Shown in pieces: positions 58,729 to 64,000 of a stretch of 64,000 nt of DNA. Each line of letters starts with the position of its first letter. Within the stretch, counting starts at the first letter, position 1. This DNA is from Oscillospiraceae bacterium (lineage in GTDB: Bacteria; Bacillota; Clostridia; Oscillospirales; Oscillospiraceae), in NCBI GenBank assembly GCA_017508045.1, contig JAFVZT010000005.1, positions 41,345 to 105,344 on the forward strand. The letters are read 5' to 3'. Position numbers and translations under genes: made by a program. The notes below the pieces were generated by a model that had not been told where the DNA came from, ran no database searches, and worked only from the letters and a program-made list of their open reading frames with translations.

Positions 58729-58735
58729 TAATAGA

Positions 58736-60253
58736 TTAAATACGCTCAACAGTGCCTTCCCAAGTGTCCATAGCCTTCTTGGCAGAATGCTCATCGTACC
58801 AGTGCTTGGTGACGGTTTTGGCTCTGGTGTAGAAGCGAACACCGTCCAGACCCAGAACGTGCTGGTCGCCGTAGAAGGAGTCCTTATTGCCGGAGAAGGG
58901 GAAATATGCAGAGGGCACGGGAATACCAACGTTAATACCCACCATGCCGCCGTCGGTCAGCAGTTCAAACTGACGGGCATAGTAGCCACTCTGGGTGAAG
59001 ATAACAGAGCCGTTGGCAAACTGGTTGGCATTCATAAGTGCCAGACCCTCTTCAAAGTTCTTAACGCGCTTGATAACGGTAACCGGTCCGAAAATTTCAC
59101 GGTCGCCAACTGTCATACCGGGCTTAACATGGTCCAAAATGGTAGGTCCGACAAAGTAGCCGTTCTCAAAGCCGGGAACAACCACATCACGACCGTCCAA
59201 CACCAGCTCAGCGCCCTCGTCGATACCCTTCTGGATCCACTTGCAAACAGCTTCCTTATGCTTGGCGTTTACAACAGGTCCCAGCTGGGTTTCGGGATCA
59301 TAGGCACAACCGATTTTCAGTGCCTGTGCCTTTTTCTTCAGCAGAGCAACAAACTTGTCGGCAACAGACTCCTGTACCACGATAACAGGCAGAGCCATGC
59401 AGCGCATACCGGCGCAGCCGTAAGTAGAGTTAATAATTGCGTTTGTAGCGCTCTCCAGGTCACAGTCCTCCAGGACAAGGGCGTGGTTTTTGGCTTCACA
59501 CTGAGCCTGAACGCGCTTGCCGTGGGCAGCCGCCACAGAGTAGATGTGCTTACCGATATCGGTAGAGCCAACGAAGGTAACCGCCTTAACTCTGGGGTCA
59601 GTGAGGAATAACTCAGACTCGTTACGGGAGCAGGTAACCAGGTTCACGACACCCTTGGGGAAGCCGGCTTCCTCATAGAACAGCTCCATAATCCGCATGG
59701 AGGTCAAGGGGGTGTAGGACGCTGCCTTCAAAACAACGGTATTACCGGTAGCAATTGCCAGAGGCACCATCCAACCCCAGGGAATCATAGCCGGGAAGTT
59801 GAAAGGCACAATACCGGCAACAACGCCCAAGGGCATCCGGTAAGAAGCAGTATCAAAGCCAGTGGTAACCTGCAGGGAAGCGCTGCCCTGAGAAATAAAG
59901 GGCGTTGCACAAGCCAGCTCGGTGGGCTCAATAGCCTTCAGGATATCACCGCGTGCTTCAGCCAGGTTCTTGCCCAGCTCCTTAGCGCACAGAACAGTCA
60001 GCTCCTCCAGATGCTCAACCAGCACGTTGCGCCACTTGAACATCATCTGGGTACGCTTGCTCAAGGAGGTCATAGACCATTCGGGGAATGCAGCGTCAGC
60101 AGCAGCGATAGCGGCTTCAACCTCATCAGCGGTACAGCAGGGCACCTGAGCAATCACTTCACCGGTGGAAGAGTCGGTAACATCCATCCACTTTTCGGTC
60201 TTGGACTCCAGCCACTCGCCACCTACACAATACTTCATTTTCTGTACAGACAT
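58736..60253 (-). CDS. mmsA: CoA-acylating (methyl)malonate-semialdehyde dehydrogenase
   Basis: Enzymes of this ALDH branch oxidise malonate- or methylmalonate-semialdehyde with NAD+ and CoA, losing CO2, to give acetyl- or propionyl-CoA. The 505-residue product shows GIVPFNFPAMIPWGWMVPLA with the conserved Asn, VTFVGSTDIGKHIY, and catalytic Cys285 in CAGMRCMALP. The general-base Glu of hydrolytic ALDHs is replaced in CEAKNHALVLEDCD by Asn, the family hallmark that allows CoA to resolve the thioester. Last of three cotranscribed genes, 13 nt after the aldolase gene, and closed by the shared rnpB terminator. Exact aldehyde unknown. Confidence 0.88.
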   Translation of the reverse strand: MSVQKMKYCVGGEWLESKTEKWMDVTDSSTGEVIAQVPCCTADEVEAAIAAADAAFPEWSMTSLSKRTQMMFKWRNVLVEHLEELTVLCAKELGKNLAEARGDILKAIEPTELACATPFISQGSASLQVTTGFDTASYRMPLGVVAGIVPFNFPAMIPWGWMVPLAIATGNTVVLKAASYTPLTSMRIMELFYEEAGFPKGVVNLVTCSRNESELFLTDPRVKAVTFVGSTDIGKHIYSVAAAHGKRVQAQCEAKNHALVLEDCDLESATNAIINSTYGCAGMRCMALPVIVVQESVADKFVALLKKKAQALKIGCAYDPETQLGPVVNAKHKEAVCKWIQKGIDEGAELVLDGRDVVVPGFENGYFVGPTILDHVKPGMTVGDREIFGPVTVIKRVKNFEEGLALMNANQFANGSVIFTQSGYYARQFELLTDGGMVGINVGIPVPSAYFPFSGNKDSFYGDQHVLGLDGVRFYTRAKTVTKHWYDEHSAKKAMDTWEGTVERI

Positions 60254-60266
60254 AATAACCTCCTAA

Positions 60267-61049
60267 TTATTTGTTTAATTCTTTAAATTTCTTAACTTCC
60301 GCCTGAGCGACTCTTGCCAGAGCACCCACATCGGACATCATGTACACAATACCGTAGCCACGGTCATAGAGCTTCTGGGCAGCCTCAGCATTGGCCGCAA
60401 CCGTGCCTAAGAATTTTCCGGAGCCGATAACTGCCTCCTCAATCTTGCGGATAGCTTCCTGTACCTCAGGATGAGAGGGATCTGCCAGATGGCCCATGGA
60501 GGTTGCCAGGTCAGCAGGTCCGATAAAAATGCCGTCAACACCGTCAACATTCATAATTTCGTGAATGTTGTCCACACCCAGAGGCGTTTCGATGGCAATG
60601 ATGACAAGCACCTCTTCATTGGCCTTGGGGAAATACTCGGCTTTGCTCATACCATAGTTCACAGCACGGTGACCCATTGCGATACCACGAACACCCTTCA
60701 TGGGATATTTGCAGTAACGAACAGCTGCCTCTGTTTCTTCCTTTGTCTGAACATAAGGCACGTGGATAGCATATGCGCCGGTGTCCAATGCCTGCTTGCA
60801 CCAGACAATATCATTCCAAGGAATGCGGATAAAAGGAACACAGTCCGTACCCTTGGTGGCTTGAATCATAGAAATTACGTTGGGCAATGTGGTATGTGCG
60901 TGTTCCATATCGATAACCAGCACATCAAAGCCGGCCTCAGCCAAAATTTCTGCGCTTACATTGCTGTTGAGCTGCGCCCAAGCAGCGGAAACCTTACCGC
61001 CGTTTTTCAGCTTTTGGCATACGGTGGTGTCAAAAAAGCTCTTTGCCAT
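60267..61049 (-). CDS. HpcH/HpaI family aldolase
   Basis: Class II pyruvate aldolases of this family cleave 4-hydroxy-2-oxo acids to pyruvate and an aldehyde. The 260-residue product has Asp47 and His50 (VIDMEHAHTT), Arg75 (FIRIPW), metal ligands Glu154 (IAIETPLGVDNI) and Asp180 (GIFIGPADLATSMG), all in the positions of E. coli HpaI. The substrate (HKHD, 2-keto-3-deoxy sugar acid or other) cannot be read from sequence. It sits between a 2-hydroxy acid dehydrogenase and an acylating semialdehyde dehydrogenase, which suggests its product aldehyde is the next enzyme's substrate. Confidence 0.88.
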   Translation of the reverse strand: MAKSFFDTTVCQKLKNGGKVSAAWAQLNSNVSAEILAEAGFDVLVIDMEHAHTTLPNVISMIQATKGTDCVPFIRIPWNDIVWCKQALDTGAYAIHVPYVQTKEETEAAVRYCKYPMKGVRGIAMGHRAVNYGMSKAEYFPKANEEVLVIIAIETPLGVDNIHEIMNVDGVDGIFIGPADLATSMGHLADPSHPEVQEAIRKIEEAVIGSGKFLGTVAANAEAAQKLYDRGYGIVYMMSDVGALARVAQAEVKKFKELNK

Positions 61050-61068
61050 TTTAAATCCTCCTCTGTGT

Positions 61069-62112
61069 TTATGCCAGATGCTCTACGCCAATCTTATCGG
61101 CATAGGCATTGAGTTCTTTGATAATTGCAGTAGAAACGGGGATACCGTTAGCCATACGCTCCAGAGATTTCTCCCATTCCAGCTCGCCGGGCAGCAACAG
61201 CTTTTCTACATCTGCCTTCTTCTTAACATTGCGGAAATCGGCAACATATTGGTTGATGTTGGCATCCAGGGCCTCGCGGCTCATATAGAAATCGGGATTC
61301 ATTACAAAGAAGAGGTGGGCAATATGCTGCTCACGACCGGTTACGGTGTTGGCGCAAATGCTGCGGGAATATGTACCACCGGCAAGTGTGCCCAAAATCA
61401 TATCAATCATAAGTGCCAGGCCGGCGCCTTTGTGACCGCCAACCGGCATCAGAAGGCCGTTGATTGCTTCCTGCGGGTCGTTGGTGGGATTGCCCTCTTT
61501 ATCCATCGCCCAGCCGTCGGGCAGCTTCCATCCCTCACGGGCATAGGAGAAAATTTTCTGACGGGCAGCAACCGTATTGGCAACGTCCAAAACAATGGGC
61601 AGCTCCTTATAGGGGAAGCCGATTGCGTAGGGGTTGTTGCCGACAAAGGGCTCCAAGCCTCCCCAGGGGGCAATCAAAGGCATAACTGTGGTGGAAACCA
61701 AAGAAATATAACCCTTCTGGGCAGCCAAAGATGCATAGTAACCCACTGCGCCATTATGGCAGGATTCCTTAACCAGAGCCAGGCCAATGCCAAACTTGTC
61801 CGCTTTCTCCATAGCCTTCTCCAAGGCAAACATAGAAGTCATCTGACCGGTGTGGTTGCCGCCGTCAATAACACAGCCGGCACCCTTGTCCTCTGTTACC
61901 GTAATATCCCGGTGCTCAATCGCCTTGTAGCGCTCGGAGTAGGAAGATAGCATATTAATGCCATGGGTATCCATACCCCGCAGGTTGGTGTCCAGCAACA
62001 CCTTTACGACGGTTTTGATTTCTTCTTCAGACATAGGGGTTTTTGCAAGAACCTTTTCTCCCCAGGCCTGAAGCTTTTCATAGGGAAAACGAATGTAGGT
62101 TGCCTGTTCCAT
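61069..62112 (-). CDS. Ldh2-type malate/lactate/ureidoglycolate dehydrogenase family
   Basis: This 347-residue protein belongs to the Ldh2/MdhII group, which oxidises 2-hydroxy acids (malate, sulfolactate, ureidoglycolate) or reduces 2-oxo/imino acids with NAD(P). Conserved parts are TNLRGMDTHGINML (Arg45, His50), DGGNHTGQ, ESCHNGAVGYYASLA, GNNPYAIGFP, DVANTVAARQKI, and GGHKGAGLALMIDMIL. It is the first gene of the unit, 67 nt downstream of a strong -10 box, with the aldolase gene 19 nt after it. The exact substrate is unknown; the neighbours favour a 2,4-dihydroxy acid. Confidence 0.88.
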   Translation of the reverse strand: MEQATYIRFPYEKLQAWGEKVLAKTPMSEEEIKTVVKVLLDTNLRGMDTHGINMLSSYSERYKAIEHRDITVTEDKGAGCVIDGGNHTGQMTSMFALEKAMEKADKFGIGLALVKESCHNGAVGYYASLAAQKGYISLVSTTVMPLIAPWGGLEPFVGNNPYAIGFPYKELPIVLDVANTVAARQKIFSYAREGWKLPDGWAMDKEGNPTNDPQEAINGLLMPVGGHKGAGLALMIDMILGTLAGGTYSRSICANTVTGREQHIAHLFFVMNPDFYMSREALDANINQYVADFRNVKKKADVEKLLLPGELEWEKSLERMANGIPVSTAIIKELNAYADKIGVEHLA

Positions 62113-62147
62113 TTAAATTCCGTCCTTTCAGTAAATCTTAATTTTCT

Positions 62148-62165
62148 TGACTGCACATTCAGTCA
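62148..62165. promoter_or_regulatory. Palindrome downstream of the -10 box, candidate operator
   Basis: TGACTG (62148-62153) and CAGTCA (62160-62165) form a perfect 6-bp inverted repeat with a 6-bp centre, at about +8 to +25 of the transcript of the catabolic unit, next to one copy of the 17-bp repeat. Confidence 0.5.
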
Positions 62166-62178
62166 CATTACCAAGAAT

Positions 62179-62207
62179 ATTATATGGTTTTTACTGCTGT
62201 ATTGCAA
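62179..62207 (-). promoter_or_regulatory. Promoter of the ldh2-aldolase-mmsA unit
   Basis: On the minus strand TTGCAA (62202-62207), a 17-bp spacer and a perfect TATAAT (62179-62184). The leader to the ATG is about 60 nt. Confidence 0.8.
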
Positions 62208-62344
62208 GTTAAGAAAATTGGTCAATGATTTAAGTAAACCTTAATTTTCAGATCGCACCCACTTGCTGGCCATTGGGTATGGGGTGCATCATTATTCTGA
62301 GATGGAATAACCCAGAAAAACGGTCTGTCTTTGGCTCAAAGCAA

Positions 62345-62373
62345 ACAGCCCCCGGGTTACCGCCGGGGGCTGT
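62345..62373 (-). terminator. Terminator of the beta-helix lipoprotein gene
   Basis: An 11-bp GC-rich stem (62345-62355 with 62363-62373) follows the lipoprotein stop by 20 nt on the minus strand and is trailed by TTGCTTTG. The remaining bases down to 62250 hold two smaller inverted repeats and no gene. Confidence 0.75.
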
Positions 62374-62393
62374 AGTGAGTGTAATATAATTGG

Positions 62394-63341
62394 TTACTGG
62401 GCAGCCTGTGTAGCGGCTACGAGAGCACCCTGAGAACCTGCAAGGGCAACACCGTCAGCGGTAGTGATCTTGCCGGTAAATGCACCCATAGCAGCGGCAT
62501 AAGTAGCAGGCACCTTGTTGTCTACCATTGCACCGGGGAAGCTAAAGCTCTTGACTTCACCGGCGAAGTTCTTAGTAATCCACACCTTGCCAACTGCACC
62601 TTGTTTGCTGGGATTAGTAGACGGACCAACCACAAGCTTATCAATCTTAACGTCTCCGTCAACTGTCAATGCGCCAAGAGTACAGCTGACATTGGAGAAG
62701 GTAGCATCGCCCTTAAGGGAAATTGTGGGAGTACCCTGCTCAGAAGTACCAATAGTTTCTGTGCCTTCAACGCAGGTATAGGTACCGCCGTAGATAGTAA
62801 GCGTTGCAGATTCCATGAGGAACAAGGATCTGTTTGCGATATCATTTGTTGAGGTAGCCTTGAAATTCATCGTGCCCTTACCCATAACGTTAAGAACATT
62901 ACCGTTACCGCTGCGCAGAGCACCGTGAACATCAATGGTCTTATTGTTTAAATGCAGGCAAACGCTGGCGTTTGCTCTTGCCCACAAGAAATAACCATTC
63001 AGGTCAACGCCAAAGCTGACAATGTTGTCTTCAGCCAGATAGTAATGCTTGTGGCCAACGTCTTTAATTTCGCCTACAGAGCCTGTAAGAGGTTCCCATT
63101 CAACAGGGCTGCCGCCGCATACGCCGCAATAACCCATGCCGTTTGCATCCAGTACCAGATCATCGTTAGGACCACTTGGTACCTTAAGTTCGGGAGTTTG
63201 GTTTTCGCCGGAATTGTTGCCGGAATTGTTGCCGGTGCTGTTGTTTCCGGTGTTGGTGCCGCCGGAGCTGCTGCTAGGGGTGCAGGCAACAACGGACAAG
63301 GCCATAACCAAAACCAAAAGTAATGCGATTAGTTTTTTCAT
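62394..63341 (-). CDS. Secreted lipoprotein, predicted beta-helix fold, unknown role
   Basis: The 315-residue product has a lipoprotein signal (KKLIALLLVLVMALSVVAC, lipid-bearing Cys20) and a low-complexity Ser/Gly/Asn linker (about 22-47). A small CxxC element, GMGYCGVCGGSPVEW, leads into HKHYYLAEDNIVSFGVDL (about 68-112). The rest repeats short beta-turns such as LHLNNKTIDVHG, NVMGKGTMNF, ATLTIYGGTYTC and TISLKGDATFSN, typical of a right-handed parallel beta-helix. It ends in a distinct module (VGKVWITKNFAGEVKSFSFP, then MGAFTGKITTADG). AGGAGA lies 8 nt before the ATG. The role is unknown; a surface carbohydrate or peptidoglycan contact is only a guess. Confidence 0.8.
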   Translation of the reverse strand: MKKLIALLLVLVMALSVVACTPSSSSGGTNTGNNSTGNNSGNNSGENQTPELKVPSGPNDDLVLDANGMGYCGVCGGSPVEWEPLTGSVGEIKDVGHKHYYLAEDNIVSFGVDLNGYFLWARANASVCLHLNNKTIDVHGALRSGNGNVLNVMGKGTMNFKATSTNDIANRSLFLMESATLTIYGGTYTCVEGTETIGTSEQGTPTISLKGDATFSNVSCTLGALTVDGDVKIDKLVVGPSTNPSKQGAVGKVWITKNFAGEVKSFSFPGAMVDNKVPATYAAAMGAFTGKITTADGVALAGSQGALVAATQAAQ

Positions 63342-63390
63342 ACTGACATTCTCCTAAAAAATAATTTTGTAATATGCTGTTATATTTATC

Positions 63391-63426
63391 AAATACCTCC
63401 CCTGAGGCATACTCAGGGAAATATTT
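63391..63426 (-). terminator. Hairpin between the two paralogs
   Basis: CCCTGAG (63400-63406) and CTCAGGG (63412-63418) pair around 5 nt, with AAATA/TATTT extending the base. It lies after the stop of the upstream paralog and may end or process its message. Confidence 0.5.
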
Positions 63427-63443
63427 GAATAAGTAAATGAAAA

Positions 63444-64000
63444 TCAGCTTGCCTTGACCTTTAAAGAACCTGCGGCACCTGTAAGCTCCACGCCGTCAGC
63501 AGTAGATATCTTACCGGTGAATGCGCCCATAGCAGCGCCGTAGTTGGAAGGAACCTTGTTATCTGTAATTTCACCGGGGAAGGCAAAGCTCTTGACTTCG
63601 CCGATAAAGGTCCTGGCAACCCATACCTTACCCTTTTGGCCAAACATATCGGGATGGGGGGCATCGCCGGCTACAAGTTTATCGATGACAACCTTTTCAT
63701 CGATCGTCATACTGCCATGGGTAACGCTGGCATGGGAGATATTTGCATTGCCCTTAAGCGTAATCATGGGAATTCCCAAACGGGGAGTGTCTACAATGGG
63801 TGCGCCCTTGCTGGACTTATAAGTACCGCCGTAGATGGTGAGATTTGCAGTTTCAATGCAGAACAACGCCTTGTTGTTTTCTTCATCGGTTGTGCAGTCA
63901 GCAAGATAATTCACGGTACCATTGCCCATAACGTTCAGATCGTTGCCGTAACCGGTTTGAATACGACCGCGGAAATTAATGGTCTTATTGTTCAAATGCA
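63444..64000 (-). CDS. Paralog of the beta-helix protein (N-terminus beyond the window)
   Basis: The last 185 residues of a second copy of the preceding protein. Blocks align over its whole visible length: HLNNKTINFRG, LNVMGNGTVNY, ANLTIYGGTYKSSKG, ITLKGNANISHASV, KVVIDKLVAGDA, GKVWVARTFIGEVKSFAFPG, AAMGAFTGKISTADGVELTG. By eye about half the residues agree. The frame is open to the right edge (histidine codon at 63996-63998), so the leucine codon TTG there is internal and the signal peptide lies outside. It is upstream of the full copy and in the same direction, so tandem duplication is the likely origin. Confidence 0.8.
   Translation of the reverse strand, partial: HLNNKTINFRGRIQTGYGNDLNVMGNGTVNYLADCTTDEENNKALFCIETANLTIYGGTYKSSKGAPIVDTPRLGIPMITLKGNANISHASVTHGSMTIDEKVVIDKLVAGDAPHPDMFGQKGKVWVARTFIGEVKSFAFPGEITDNKVPSNYGAAMGAFTGKISTADGVELTGAAGSLKVKAS

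Larger units (their letters stand above)
62130..62249. repeat. 17-bp direct repeats flanking the promoter of the catabolic unit
   Basis: AGTAAATCTTAATTTTC (62130-62146) and AGTAAACCTTAATTTTC (62233-62249) match at 16 of 17 bases, same orientation, start-to-start 103 bp. One copy lies between promoter and start codon, the other upstream of the -35 box. This geometry is that of paired operators. No regulator gene is adjacent within the window. Confidence 0.65.

Noticed and set aside
58154-58929. Two long open frames on the minus strand across the RNase P RNA
   Set aside because: They are antisense to a structured RNA with clear conserved blocks; the one ending at 58929 also overlaps mmsA in another frame. 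Compositions look like translated RNA stems.
62250-62344. Small RNA or riboswitch between the lipoprotein and the catabolic unit
   Set aside because: A few short inverted repeats are present (for example TTATTC/GAATAA at 62292-62310), but there is no promoter, no known aptamer pattern and no consistent fold that I can support.

Overview
The window looks like a chromosomal core region of a low-to-mid GC Firmicute of class Clostridia, most like a gut Oscillospirales (Ruminococcaceae/Oscillospiraceae) anaerobe. Reasons: PolC-type replicase, RemA, PrkC/PrpC with PASTA repeats, CdaA/CdaR, a CD1247-type zinc-ribbon protein, RecD2, an L10 leader RNA and strong AGGAGG ribosome sites. The lineage call is inference from gene content, not from a tree. 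No prophage, insertion sequence, CRISPR array or integrase is visible, and almost every base is coding or has an identifiable signal.

Layout. 1-1620: end of rplA, then the L10 leader and rplJ-rplL. 1646-7689 (+): an unknown membrane protein, a divergent type IIA topoisomerase pair (parE/parC-like) and a YitT protein. 7746-7897: a tRNA-Gly unit. 7895-20982 (-): one long operon read from pyrH: pyrH-frr-uppS-cdsA-dxr-rseP-ispG-polC-udp-mutY-hisJ-like. It links UMP synthesis, ribosome recycling, undecaprenyl and phospholipid synthesis, the MEP isoprenoid pathway and DNA replication/repair. 21131-22918 (+): glnS with its own promoter and terminator. 22918-31430 (-): a complete F-type ATP synthase operon (atpZ-like, I, B, E, F, H, A, G, D, C) ending in an M15 peptidase with cell-wall-binding repeats. 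The c subunit carries a two-carboxylate motif that suggests Na+ coupling. 31589-35715 (+): recD2, comF, mreB and a decayed histidine phosphatase.

35719-39283: CD1247-like protein, efp, pepP and yqeG on the minus strand, and a divergent unknown gene. 39303-54141 (-): a long run read from cdaA: cdaA-cdaR-yicC-remA-gmk-rpoZ-priA-def-fmt-rsmB-rlmN-prpC-prkC-rsgA-ECF S component. It joins c-di-AMP synthesis, RNA turnover, transcription, formyl-Met processing, RNA methylation, Ser/Thr signalling and ribosome assembly. 54148-58130 (-): murD-ispD-ispF, then, behind a terminator-like hairpin, a DUF3343 protein and a cysteine desulfurase. 58197-58728 (+): RNase P RNA with promoter and terminator.

58736-62207 (-): a three-gene catabolic unit (Ldh2-type dehydrogenase, HpaI-type aldolase, acylating semialdehyde dehydrogenase) that can be read as three consecutive steps turning a 2,4-dihydroxy acid into pyruvate plus an acyl-CoA. 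Its promoter is flanked by a near-perfect 17-bp direct repeat and followed by a palindrome. 62345-64000 (-): two tandem paralogous secreted proteins, one a lipoprotein with a predicted beta-helix body, the other running off the window. The catabolic unit with its control region and the lipoprotein pair are the least ordinary parts; the rest is mainly well-conserved housekeeping.
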